DNA of 42,337 nt from Bradyrhizobium sp. (GTDB lineage: Bacteria > Pseudomonadota > Alphaproteobacteria > Rhizobiales > Xanthobacteraceae). A program made the position numbers and the translations under genes. Below, piece by piece: positions 24,413 through 32,506 of this stretch (position 1 is its first letter; each line of letters starts with the position of its first letter). The notes beneath the pieces were generated by a model. That model was not told the DNA's origin, ran no database searches, and was given only the letters and a program-made list of their open reading frames with translations. The DNA lies in contig NZ_JACRAW010000115.1 in assembly GCF_016213215.1 (NCBI RefSeq), positions 1-42,337 on the forward strand, given 5' to 3'.

Positions 24413-25245
24413 GGTGATTTCTCTTTTCCGCCGATCGTCGCATACAGGAATTTTCTGACCGCGTCGACCGATTGATCCGCCGCGACCTGATTGAATTCGA
24501 GATGACGGCCAAGAAGCCGCGCCGGCGTCCTGTACTGGGGCATGTCAAAGCCGTGATACGCGCCGGGATAGACGATGAGCTCGATCGGAATACCCTTGCC
24601 CTTCTCGCGCGAGATTCCCCAATCGTCGCGGCCCTCGACCAGGTTGCGGCACTCTCTCGCGGGTGTCCAGTCGTCGAACTCGCCGACCAGGATCAGGGTT
24701 GGCACCGTCATGTCGTCCTTGAAGCCGCGGCAAGGCGGGTAGAAGGCGATCGCCGCACGAAATTTTTCCGTCGCACTGCGTTCGATGACGCCGCGCTCGA
24801 CCGAGAACAGCGCCAGCCACGCGTCCTGGGAAAATCCCATCACTGCAACCCGGGCAGGGTCGACCGGTGATTGTCCGGTCAGGAAACTCAGCGCGCGATA
24901 GGCGTCGTGAAGCATCGCGGCCGGCGGGCCGGCGGTGCAGGTGCTGGAGAGTCCCCGCGGACCGAACCTGTCGACGGTCAGCGTTACATAACCCCAGGCC
25001 GCGAGCCGCCCGCCCCAGCGCTCGTCGAGCTGCCGCCAATTGCCGCTGCAGCCATGCAGCAGCACGACAGCAGGCGAGGGGCCCGGGCCGCCGGGCAGTC
25101 GCAGATAGCCCTGCAGCGGCTGCGGGCTGGCCAGCGGACTTTCGAGTTCGACAAGCGCCGCGGGCGGCTCGGCCGCGGCGTTCACAACCGCGCCTCCAGG
25201 CAGGAGCGCGGCTAGGAGGGCGGCAACGTTGGCGAAGTTTGTCAC
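24409..25245 (-). CDS. Dienelactone hydrolase family protein, secreted
   Basis: A 278-residue alpha/beta hydrolase with a hydrophobic signal-like N-terminus (FANVAALLAALLPGGAVVNAAA). Seen: VVLLHGCSGNWRQ (oxyanion loop), the nucleophile elbow VMGFSQDAW with serine where classical dienelactone hydrolases have cysteine, an aspartate in GEFDDWTP and the histidine in YPGAYHGFD. The GTG at 25245 follows AGGTGG; a longer frame to 25368 runs into the neighbouring amidohydrolase gene and is not conserved. Substrate unknown; the export signal suggests a periplasmic carboxyl-ester substrate. Coupled by overlap to the dehalogenase gene. Confidence 0.85.
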   Translation of the reverse strand: MTNFANVAALLAALLPGGAVVNAAAEPPAALVELESPLASPQPLQGYLRLPGGPGPSPAVVLLHGCSGNWRQLDERWGGRLAAWGYVTLTVDRFGPRGLSSTCTAGPPAAMLHDAYRALSFLTGQSPVDPARVAVMGFSQDAWLALFSVERGVIERSATEKFRAAIAFYPPCRGFKDDMTVPTLILVGEFDDWTPARECRNLVEGRDDWGISREKGKGIPIELIVYPGAYHGFDMPQYRTPARLLGRHLEFNQVAADQSVDAVRKFLYATIGGKEKSP

Positions 25246-25277
25246 GGACCACCTCGCGTCGCCGCGAAGATACTCCG

Positions 25278-26162
25278 CTAGATGCCCAAAATCTTCCGCG
25301 CGTTCGCTTTCAGTACCTTGGGCCTGATCTCCTCGCGGATCTCGATCTTGGCGAAATCGGCCAGCCACCGGTCGGGCGTGATCACCGGCCAGTCCGAGCC
25401 GAACAGCATCTTGTCCTGCAGGATGGAGTTGATGTAGCGCACGAGGATCGGCGGAAAATACTTCGGCGACCAGCCGGACAGGTCGATGTAGACGTTCGGC
25501 TTGTGGGTCGCGACCGACAGTGCCTCTTCCTGCCAGGGGAAGGACGGGTGGGCGAGGATGATCTTCAGGTCTGGGAAATCCGCCGCCACGTCGTCCATGT
25601 ACATGGGATTGGAATATTTCAGCCGCATACCCATTCCGCCGGGCATGCCGCTGCCCACGCCCGTCTGCCCGGTGTGGAACAGCGCAATCGCGCCGCCGTC
25701 GCTGATCGCCTCATAGAGCGGATAGGCGAGGCGATCGTTGGCGTAGAAACCTTGCATGGTGGGGTGGAATTTGAAGCCGCGGACGCCGTATTCCTCCATC
25801 AGCTTCTTCGCCTCGCGCACCCCGAGCTTGCCCTTGTGGGGATCGATGCTGACGAAGGGGATGAGGACGTCGAGATGCTCTGAGGCGACCTCCAGCATCT
25901 CGTAATTGTTGTAGCGGCGGAAACCGGTCTCCCGCTCGGCATCGACCGGGAAGATCACGGCGGCGATATTCTTCGAGCGGTAGTAGGCGGCGGTCTCCGG
26001 CACGGTCGGCGGATGCTTGTTCGGCGACTTGAAATACTCGGCCATCCGCGCCTGGAAATCGTCGTAGCCGTCGTCAGGATGACAGCCGCAGGGCTCCTCG
26101 GCATGGGTGTGGATGTCGATTGCGACGACGTCGTCGATGTTGGGCAGCTTCAGTTTGGCCAT
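25278..26162 (-). CDS. Metal-dependent amidohydrolase (ACMSD/TIM-barrel type)
   Basis: A 294-residue amidohydrolase_2 family enzyme. Metal ligands appear as the N-terminal DIHTHAEE, a mid-barrel FKFHP and LFHTGQ, LAHPSFPW and the last-strand aspartate in LFGSDWPVITP. Relatives decarboxylate or hydrolyse aromatic-derived acids (for example aminocarboxymuconate semialdehyde decarboxylase or gamma-resorcylate decarboxylase). GGGGAA lies upstream of the ATG. It is transcribed from a strong AT-rich promoter at about 26197-26221 with a palindrome over its -10 element, so it is probably regulated by a ligand-responsive repressor. The dienelactone-hydrolase-like gene follows 32 bases later and may be cotranscribed. 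Confidence 0.9.
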   Translation of the reverse strand: MAKLKLPNIDDVVAIDIHTHAEEPCGCHPDDGYDDFQARMAEYFKSPNKHPPTVPETAAYYRSKNIAAVIFPVDAERETGFRRYNNYEMLEVASEHLDVLIPFVSIDPHKGKLGVREAKKLMEEYGVRGFKFHPTMQGFYANDRLAYPLYEAISDGGAIALFHTGQTGVGSGMPGGMGMRLKYSNPMYMDDVAADFPDLKIILAHPSFPWQEEALSVATHKPNVYIDLSGWSPKYFPPILVRYINSILQDKMLFGSDWPVITPDRWLADFAKIEIREEIRPKVLKANARKILGI

Positions 26163-26196
26163 TGTTCGTTTCCCCGGGGGAGGCTTGGTTCTGGCG

Positions 26197-26221
26197 AATT
26201 GATTATACTATATAACGAATT
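26197..26221 (-). promoter_or_regulatory. Promoter with overlapping palindromic operator
   Basis: On the minus strand a consensus TATAAT lies at 26207-26202, about 40 bases before the amidohydrolase start, with a TTGCCA further upstream at 15-base spacing. The same bases form TTATA-CTA-TATAA (26203-26215) inside an imperfect 25-base palindrome that also has AATT at both ends. In such GC-rich DNA this is conspicuous; a GntR- or MarR-like repressor is a reasonable guess. Confidence 0.6.
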
Positions 26222-26452
26222 TGGCAATGGAGAGGCCTGAAGTCGGGTTCCCGGGCAGGCGGGCCTGGCTCCGACGAGCTGCCCCGGGAAGCCCCGGCAC
26301 AGCCGGTTGCATTGACAGTCGGCCTCTCCATGGCTTAGAAACCGCCCCGTCCCGGGCGGATCGGTCCGTCGGCGGGAAATCCCATTTTGCCATATTCGCG
26401 CGCCCGTCACGGTAGTGCCGAACACGGCCTTTCGAAGCTTTAGGATTCTCTC

Positions 26453-26578
26453 ATGAAGGTCCGTAACTCGCTGAAATCGCTGCGTGGCCGCCACCGCGCC
26501 AACCGTCTGGTCCGTCGTAAGGGCCGGGTCTACGTCATCAACAAGGTGCAGCGTCGGTTCAAGGCGCGGCAGGGCTGA
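26453..26578 (+). CDS. rpmJ: Ribosomal protein L36, zinc-free form
   Basis: A 41-residue protein beginning MKVRNSLKSLRGRHRANR and ending RRFKARQG, the full length of bacterial L36. Most bacterial L36 carry a C-x2-C...C...H zinc ribbon; here the cysteine positions are replaced (the sequence has none), as in the alphaproteobacterial 'C-minus' L36. It sits at the 3' end of 23S rRNA in the large subunit. The gene is a lone unit outside ribosomal operons, as is usual for this form in alphaproteobacteria. Confidence 0.97.
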   Translation: MKVRNSLKSLRGRHRANRLVRRKGRVYVINKVQRRFKARQG

Positions 26579-26670
26579 CCGGCGCGTTCCCGAACGCGAA
26601 ACTCCGCTTCACAGGTCTTTGACGCCGTCCTTGCTTTGCAAGGGCGGCTTGCTGCGTTTAGAGTCCTCGT

Positions 26671-27318
26671 ATGGAGTTGAGAATCCCTGACGTGCGCAAC
26701 CTCCGGCACACCGTGCTTCTCGCCGCGTTGATGATCGCGGTGCCGGCCGCAGCCTTTGCGCAGGACGACCCGCACGCCCTTTCGCCCAAGCAGAAGCGGT
26801 TGCCGGAAGCTCCCAGCAAGCTGCCGAAGGTCGAGCGCGGCAAGAACCTCGATTTCCTGTTCGGGGCGCTGAAGGCCGCGCCGGACCAGGCCAGCGCCAA
26901 GCATGTCGAGGCCCGGATCTGGGCGGTCTGGCTGCAGACGTCCAGCGATACCGCCGCACTGTTGATGACGCGGGCCAAGACGGCCATGGACGCGCACCAG
27001 GCCGACGTCGCCATGAAACTGCTCGACGCAATCGTCAAGCTACGGCCCGACTACATCGAGGCGTGGAATCGGCGCGCCACGCTCTACTACCTGAAGAACG
27101 ATTACATGCGGTCGCTGGCCGATATCGAGCAGGTGCTGTTGCGGGAGCCCCGTCATTTCGGTGCGCTGGCCGGCCTTGGCATGATCATGCAGGAGCTTGG
27201 TCAGGACAAGCGCGCCCTGGATGCCTTCCGCAAGGCGCTCGCCGTCAATCCGCACCTCGAAAAGGTGCCGGAACTGGTCAGGAGCTTGAGCGAGAAGGTT
27301 GAGGGCCGCGACATCTAG
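26671..27318 (+). CDS. Tetratricopeptide repeat protein, exported
   Basis: A 215-residue protein with a signal peptide (about residues 10-30, ending AFAQ) and a C-terminal TPR array: helix pairs DYIEAWNRRATLYYLKNDYMRSLADIEQVLLREP and HFGALAGLGMIMQELGQDKRALDAFRKALAVNP, preceded by a weaker unit around AIVKLRP. TPRs mediate protein contacts; the partner is unknown. Located 92 bases after rpmJ on the same strand. Confidence 0.88.
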   Translation: MELRIPDVRNLRHTVLLAALMIAVPAAAFAQDDPHALSPKQKRLPEAPSKLPKVERGKNLDFLFGALKAAPDQASAKHVEARIWAVWLQTSSDTAALLMTRAKTAMDAHQADVAMKLLDAIVKLRPDYIEAWNRRATLYYLKNDYMRSLADIEQVLLREPRHFGALAGLGMIMQELGQDKRALDAFRKALAVNPHLEKVPELVRSLSEKVEGRDI

Positions 27319-27508
27319 CGTACGAGCTTTGCGCGGGAGCTGTGCGTATGTTGCGGAATTCCGTGCCGGGTGTGGTGCGGGCAATGATCGTAATTGATCG
27401 ATCCGGCCGCACTAAAATTAACCTCCAGCGTATATGCTCGCTCGCGGCCGGGTGCGGTTTCCGCGCCCGACACTTACCTGCATTTCACTACGCGGTAGGA
27501 GCAAAGCG

Positions 27509-27778
27509 ATGCGGCGTTTGATACTCGCCGGTGCGACCTTGATGGTCCTAGAAGCGGCCGCGTTCTCGGCCGACAATTACTGGGTTGTCGGCAACCGCGC
27601 CACCAACACATGCGACATCGTAACCAGCAACCCGGTCATTTTTGGCGATATCTGGTTCGGGGACGGTCCGTACACGTCGAAGGACGACGCCAAGCTCGCC
27701 CGCTCGACGATAGGCGCGTGCCCCAAGGACGACACCAAAGACGAGCCGGCGGCCGATGGCAATTCCGCCGACAAGTGA
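27509..27778 (+). CDS. Small secreted hypothetical protein
   Basis: An 89-residue protein with a short signal peptide (MRRLILAGATLMVLEAAAFS) and a small domain containing YWVVGNRATNTCDIV and FGDIWFGDGPYTSKDDAKLARSTIGAC, with two cysteines that could form a disulfide. The C-terminus is acidic and low-complexity. AGGAG lies seven bases before the ATG at 27509. This short pattern occurs in other rhizobial secreted proteins but I know no function. Confidence 0.75.
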   Translation: MRRLILAGATLMVLEAAAFSADNYWVVGNRATNTCDIVTSNPVIFGDIWFGDGPYTSKDDAKLARSTIGACPKDDTKDEPAADGNSADK

Positions 27779-27895
27779 GGGCGGCAAGACGGTTCAGCGG
27801 ACGTTGATGTGAGCCTGTCGGCGTTCAGACGAGAAGCGGGCGCTCATCAGAGCCGGACACCCACGCAGAAACAGGCGCGAAGGAGCGGGTGTCGG

Positions 27896-28078
27896 CTAGT
27901 GCAGAACGTTGCCGCCGCGTTCGGTGAGGCTTTGGTGAGCCGCGGCCGCATAAAGTTCGGCAAGTTCAGCCTCCAGGCGCTCGTTGACCAAGAGAAGCGC
28001 CCGCACCGCACCGCGCAGGTCGCCGCTGCAGCTTTCCACGATCTCATCGATCGCCGCGTCGCTTGATCTGGAACTCAT
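27896..28078 (-). CDS. Small hypothetical protein, 60 residues
   Basis: A 60-residue cytoplasmic protein beginning MSSRSSDAAIDEIVESCSGD with a helical core (LRGAVRALLLVNERLEAELAELYAAAA) and one cysteine. The ATG at 28078 is preceded by an exact AGGAGG at good spacing, the best ribosome binding site in this region. An upstream ATG at 28105 is possible but bypasses that site. Composition and helix pattern look like a real protein; function unknown. Confidence 0.65.
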   Translation of the reverse strand: MSSRSSDAAIDEIVESCSGDLRGAVRALLLVNERLEAELAELYAAAAHQSLTERGGNVLH

Positions 28079-28488
28079 ACAAGCCTCCTGTACAAAACTT
28101 AACAATGAGCAGGTTCTTCCCGCGTTCCTGTGGATTACGTGGAAGGTACCGGCGCCTTCTCCCCATCATGGCGAAACTGACGATGGCGATAATATGGAGT
28201 AGGAACCTGACGGCTGGATGAAGGTGGGCCGTTTCCAGTTTCATCGACTGAGGAGTTCGTTGATTCCACTGATGTTTCGGTTCGTTGCGGCAGGCTTGAT
28301 ATCCACAGCTAAAGTTTTCGTGTTGGGAGTGGCCAGCAGACCGCAGTCCAACCGAGGCTCGGATGCTGCCGCCCGGCGCTGAAGATTGAGCGCGCGCTGG
28401 TACCTTGATGCTGATGCCGGCTTCCGTGCGGGAGCCCCAGTCGGTACATTCGTAATTCGCGCGTGCCTTCATTGCCCGGATCATCTCC
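28079..28488. other. Intergenic region without a recognised gene
   Basis: About 410 bases between the divergent 60-residue gene and the alpha/beta hydrolase. Minus-strand frames continue through it but overlap the hydrolase gene and contain no recognisable domain. Bases 28084-28110 and 28190-28215 are AT-richer and could hold promoters; no clear -35/-10 pair or terminator is visible. Confidence 0.5.
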
Positions 28489-29445
28489 ATGATCGCAATC
28501 CTTGCCGTGACGGCGCTCGCGCTGCTCGTCGTGATCACGCAACTCGGTGTTCGGGTGGTTGAGCGCCGGCATCCTGCGCAAGGCCGCATGATCGAAGTCG
28601 AAGGCGCCACGCTTCACATGGTCGATATCGGCCCACGGGATGCCGGGCCGCCCATCGTCATGCTCCACGGCGCAAGCTCCAACCTCGAGGTGATGCGGCG
28701 GCCGCTCGGCGACCTCCTTGCTGCAACGAGGCGCGTGATCCTGATCGATCGTCCGGGCCATGGCTGGAGCACGCGGGCAAGGCGCCAGGATTCGACGCCG
28801 GCGATCCAGGCTCGCATGATCGATGAAATGCTCGGCAAGCTCGGCATCGATCGTGCCTTGTTCGTGGTTCATTCATGGAGCGGCGCGCTCGGCACGCGCA
28901 TGGCGCTGGATTATCCGCGGCGCGTCGCCGGTCTCGTGATGCTTGCGCCGGTCACTCACCCCTGGCGCGGCGGCGTCGGACGATACAATTCCATGATCGC
29001 GAGGCCGGTCATCGGCCCGCTGCTCGCCTACACCATCACCCTGCCGCTCGGCTACTTCCTCACCGGGCCGGGCGCCCGCGGCGTGTTTCTGCCCCAGACC
29101 ATGCCGGACGGCTTCGTAAGGGACTCGGCAACGCCGCTGCTGTTGCGCCCGCGCGAGTTCATCGCCAACGCGTATGATCTCGTGACGCTGAAGGAAGCCG
29201 TCGCGGAGCAGGCGCCCCGTTACCGCGAGATCGCGGCGCCGACCGTGATCATCGCAGGCGAGGCCGACAAGACCGTGTCAACCAATATCCACGCGCGCCG
29301 TTTTGCCGCGGCCGTCCCTCATGCGCGGCTGGTCGTGCGGCCCGAACTTGGTCACATGGTGCAGAACGCCGTACCTGATCTCGTCAGATCCGAGATCGAG
29401 TCGATGATCGAAGGCGTCGTGGTCGGCCGGGGCTGCAATAGATAG
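28489..29445 (+). CDS. Alpha/beta hydrolase, membrane-anchored
   Basis: A 318-residue alpha/beta hydrolase with an N-terminal membrane anchor (AILAVTALALLVVITQLGV). Core motifs: VMLHGASSNLEVM (oxyanion), DRPGHGWS, the nucleophile serine in FVVHSWSGALG, an aspartate in IIAGEADKTV and the histidine in VVRPELGHMVQ. The elbow reads VHSWSG rather than GHSxGG, a mild departure. Family members include lipases, esterases and haloalkane dehalogenase relatives; the substrate is unknown. Confidence 0.85.
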   Translation: MIAILAVTALALLVVITQLGVRVVERRHPAQGRMIEVEGATLHMVDIGPRDAGPPIVMLHGASSNLEVMRRPLGDLLAATRRVILIDRPGHGWSTRARRQDSTPAIQARMIDEMLGKLGIDRALFVVHSWSGALGTRMALDYPRRVAGLVMLAPVTHPWRGGVGRYNSMIARPVIGPLLAYTITLPLGYFLTGPGARGVFLPQTMPDGFVRDSATPLLLRPREFIANAYDLVTLKEAVAEQAPRYREIAAPTVIIAGEADKTVSTNIHARRFAAAVPHARLVVRPELGHMVQNAVPDLVRSEIESMIEGVVVGRGCNR

Positions 29446-29470
29446 CGCGTCTCCCGCGCGCGGTCCGAGA

Positions 29471-29866
29471 TTACTTCTTGATCTTTCCGTCGCCGTCGAA
29501 CTGGAAGAGAAAGGCCCAGAGATCCATGATCTCTTTCTCGCTCTTGATGCCGGCGAAGGCCATCTTGTTGCCCGGAACCTTCAACCTCGGATCCTTCATG
29601 TATTCCCTGAATTCGGCTTCGTTCCAGGTAATGCCGGAATTCCTGTTCGCGTCCGAATAGGAGAAGCCCGGCGCGGTGCCGGACTTGCGACCGTCGAGTC
29701 CGTTGAGCTGCGGTCCGACCCTGGTCCTCGCGCCTTCGCCGACCGCGTGACAGGCCACGCATTTGTTGAACGACGTTTTGCCGGCCGCGACGTCCTGCGC
29801 CACGACCGGGCGAGCGGCCACGCACGAGCCGAAGAGGATGAGGGCGCAGAAGCTGAACTTGTTCAT
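29471..29866 (-). CDS. Class I cytochrome c (c2-like)
   Basis: A 131-residue periplasmic cytochrome c. After a signal peptide (about 1-24, ending VVAQ) the heme site CVACH is at 36-40 and the sixth ligand is probably Met102 in NKMAFAGI. The order GPQLNGLDGRKSG, FSYSDANRNSGITW and the final helix WAFLFQFD are those of cytochrome c2-like proteins of the c552/cy group. It would carry electrons between periplasmic or membrane redox enzymes. The start at 29866 is chosen because the signal peptide begins there; the longer frame is not conserved. Confidence 0.93.
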   Translation of the reverse strand: MNKFSFCALILFGSCVAARPVVAQDVAAGKTSFNKCVACHAVGEGARTRVGPQLNGLDGRKSGTAPGFSYSDANRNSGITWNEAEFREYMKDPRLKVPGNKMAFAGIKSEKEIMDLWAFLFQFDGDGKIKK

Positions 29867-30092
29867 GAGAATGGCTCGTGTGATTCCGGAACGTTGGCCC
29901 CGCGGTTCTTGGCATGGGTCTCCCCGGACCCACAAGTCCAAACAAAGTTCAAGGATTACCGATGTCGACGACGTCGGAGATGAGCTATGTTGTAGTCCGA
30001 TGCTGCTCCAAGGCTGTCCAGCGACAACGCTTGGACGTGCTCGATCCGTGGTGCAATTCGAGTGGGTCAGAATCCCGGGGAGACTTCTGCAT

Positions 30093-31586
30093 ATGGCGAT
30101 CATGATGCCCGCGCCCGATGAAGCCGTCCTGGCGCGCCGGGACGAGATCGTTGCCGCGCTGCGCGCCATCGTCCCCGGCGAAGGCGTGATCGACAGCAAC
30201 AAGGAGATGCGCGCCTATGAGACCGACGGCCTGACGGCATATCGGCAGGTGCCGATGGTCGTGGTGCTCCCCGATACGACCGAGCAGGTGTCGCGCGTCC
30301 TGAAATACTGCTTCGAGCAGGGCATCAAGGTGGTGCCCCGCGGCTCGGGAACGTCGTTGTCGGGCGGCGCCCTGCCGCTTGCGGACGGCGTGCTGCTGGG
30401 ACTTGGCAAGTTCAAGCGCATCCGTGAAATCGATTTCGACAACCGCGTGGTGGTGACGGAGCCCGGGGTCACCAATCTCGCCATCAGCCAGGCGGTGGCG
30501 CATGCCGGCTTCTACTACGCGCCCGATCCGTCCTCGCAGATCGCCTGTTCGATCGGCGGCAACGTTGCGGAGAATTCCGGCGGCGTTCATTGCCTGAAGT
30601 ACGGCATGACCACCAACAACGTGCTGGGCTGCGAAATCGTCCTGGTGACGGGCGAGGTGCTTCGGATCGGCGGCAAGTCGGCGGAGAACGCCGGCTATGA
30701 CCTGATGGGCATCATCACCGGTTCCGAAGGCCTGCTCGGCGTCATCACCGAGATCACCGTGCGCATCCTGCAGAAGCCGGAGACGGCGCGGGCCCTGATG
30801 GTGGGGTTCGCCGAGGTCGAGGCGGCCGGTGAGTGCGTGGCGCAGATCATCGGCGCCGGCATCATCCCCGGCGGCATGGAGATGATGGACAAGCCCGCCA
30901 TCCACGCCGCGGAGGCCTTCGTCCATGCCGGCTATCCGCTCGACGTCGAGGCGCTCCTGATCATCGAGCTCGATGGCCCTTCCGTCGAAGTCGACGAACT
31001 GATCAAGCGGGTCGAAGCGATCGCGCGCGGCTGCGGCTCGACGACGTGCCAGATCTCGACGTCCGAGGCCGAGCGAAACCTGTTCTGGGCCGGCCGCAAG
31101 GCGGCTTTTCCGGCCGTCGGGCGCATCTCGCCCGACTACCTCTGCATGGACGGCACCATCCCGCGCGGCATGCTGCCGAAGGCATTGGCGCGCATCCGCC
31201 AGCTCTCGGAAAAGTACCAGCTCGCCTGCGCCAACGTTTTTCACGCCGGGGACGGCAACCTGCATCCCCTGATTCTCTACGATGCCAACAAGCCCGGCGA
31301 GATGGAGCGCGCGGAAGCGTTCGGAGCCGACATTCTGCGCTGCTGCGTGGAACTCGGCGGCGTGCTCACCGGTGAACATGGCGTCGGCATCGAGAAGCGC
31401 GATCTCATGCCGGAGATGTTCAGCGAGATCGATCTCAACCAGCAGCAGCGGCTGAAATGTGCGTTCGACGCGCAGGGCCTGCTCAATCCCGGCAAGGTAT
31501 TCCCGACGCTGCACCGCTGCGCCGAGCTCGGCCGCATGCACGTTCACGCGGGCAAGCTCGCATTCCCGGATATCCCGAGGTTCTGA
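30093..31586 (+). CDS. glcD: Glycolate oxidase subunit GlcD (FAD-linked)
   Basis: A 497-residue FAD-linked oxidase, the catalytic subunit that oxidises glycolate (and often D-lactate) to glyoxylate, passing electrons to the GlcF iron-sulfur subunit. The PCMH-type FAD domain contains VVPRGSGTSLSGGALP and VVVTEPGVTN; the C-terminal domain has HAGDGNLHPLILYD and GGVLTGEHGVGIEKRD. Length equals that of E. coli GlcD (about 499). The ATG at 30093 follows GGGGAG; the upstream in-frame extension passes through non-conserved sequence. In most genomes glcE and glcF follow directly; here an opposite-strand gene intervenes. Confidence 0.95.
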   Translation: MAIMMPAPDEAVLARRDEIVAALRAIVPGEGVIDSNKEMRAYETDGLTAYRQVPMVVVLPDTTEQVSRVLKYCFEQGIKVVPRGSGTSLSGGALPLADGVLLGLGKFKRIREIDFDNRVVVTEPGVTNLAISQAVAHAGFYYAPDPSSQIACSIGGNVAENSGGVHCLKYGMTTNNVLGCEIVLVTGEVLRIGGKSAENAGYDLMGIITGSEGLLGVITEITVRILQKPETARALMVGFAEVEAAGECVAQIIGAGIIPGGMEMMDKPAIHAAEAFVHAGYPLDVEALLIIELDGPSVEVDELIKRVEAIARGCGSTTCQISTSEAERNLFWAGRKAAFPAVGRISPDYLCMDGTIPRGMLPKALARIRQLSEKYQLACANVFHAGDGNLHPLILYDANKPGEMERAEAFGADILRCCVELGGVLTGEHGVGIEKRDLMPEMFSEIDLNQQQRLKCAFDAQGLLNPGKVFPTLHRCAELGRMHVHAGKLAFPDIPRF

Positions 31587-31603
31587 CCGCCTGACCGGGC
31601 CGG

Positions 31604-32287
31604 CTAGGGGGGCGCGGCCCTCGCGTCCGTGATGTCGGGATAGAACTGCGGCGCCTCGCGCCGGTCGAACCGCCCGTAGTCGCGCAGGATGCGGACCTTG
31701 CGGTGGCGCAGCTTGTCGATGGCGTCGGTCTTCCTTGGCGCAAAGGCCTCGGCCGACTTCGCATCTTTCCAGCCGACCAGAACGGCCAGATTGCCCTCAT
31801 GATAGATGCTGGCCCAGATGTCATAGCCGGCAAGCGCGCCCTGATTGAGGTCGAGCCCAAGCTCGGCTGGCAGGCGATCGGCGGTCAACGCGCTCGCCTC
31901 GATCGGAGCGACTTCGGTGAACGTCACGATCTTGGCGCTGCCGATTTCGGTCTCGTCGAAGCGGCTTTGGCCAATGGCGGCGTGCGGCGGCGGGTCACTG
32001 TCGGCGATCTGCTCGCCGACGCGCAGATGGTAGTCGTCGAAAATCTCCGATCGTCCCCTGGCCTGGACCGCGCAATGCTCGGCGTTGGTGCGCCACCGCA
32101 CCAGGGATTTTTCGTCGCGCCAGCTCGAATGCGACAGCAGCCATCCCGGCCGCAGCGCGCTCTCGAAACGTTCGTTGTCGACGAAGCCGTCCATCGTTTG
32201 AAGAATGGGCCTCAATCGGTGGGCAAGGCCGAGATATTCGTCCTTCTTTTCCGCTTTCGGACGAAACTCGAAGATCACGGAAAACAT
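31604..32287 (-). CDS. Antibiotic biosynthesis monooxygenase (ABM) domain protein, two-part
   Basis: A 227-residue protein with two ABM-like ferredoxin folds. The first (about 1-95) has FSVIFEFRPKAEKKDEYLGLA and WLLSHSSWRDEKSLVRWR; the second (about 125-220) has KIVTFTEVAP and LAVLVGWKDAKSAEAF. Such domains occur in cofactor-free monooxygenases and in heme-degrading proteins; no catalytic residues can be assigned. AAGGA lies close before the ATG at 32287. The gene is placed opposite to the glc genes, between glcD and glcE, and is divergent from glcEF, so a shared promoter region of about 220 bases lies at 32288-32506. Confidence 0.7.
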   Translation of the reverse strand: MFSVIFEFRPKAEKKDEYLGLAHRLRPILQTMDGFVDNERFESALRPGWLLSHSSWRDEKSLVRWRTNAEHCAVQARGRSEIFDDYHLRVGEQIADSDPPPHAAIGQSRFDETEIGSAKIVTFTEVAPIEASALTADRLPAELGLDLNQGALAGYDIWASIYHEGNLAVLVGWKDAKSAEAFAPRKTDAIDKLRHRKVRILRDYGRFDRREAPQFYPDITDARAAPP

Positions 32288-32506
32288 CTCTTGTCCTTTC
32301 GGCCCGTCCTGAACGGGAGCTCTCGTATCTGGCAAGTTGATGTGCTCGGGGCCGGAAAGACAAGAAGGGGACCGGCCGCGCGGTTCCATGGGGCTCTCAA
32401 GCGAAGGTCGGGAGGCGGTGAAACGGTCTGGCCTCAACCGGCGGAGGGGCAGGACAGCGGGTCGCTCAATTTGATTTCGGACGCAAATTTCGCTACCCGC
32501 TGGCAG

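Noticed and set aside
28044..28610. Minus-strand frame of 188 residues with a segment MKARANYECTDWGSR
   Set aside because: No known domain; overlaps the start of the alpha/beta hydrolase and the 60-residue gene. Could be a decayed gene but I cannot support it.
31703..32506. Upstream extension of glcE to 31703
   Set aside because: The extension lies on the opposite strand of the ABM gene and does not resemble GlcE, whose N-terminus matches the GTG at 32507.
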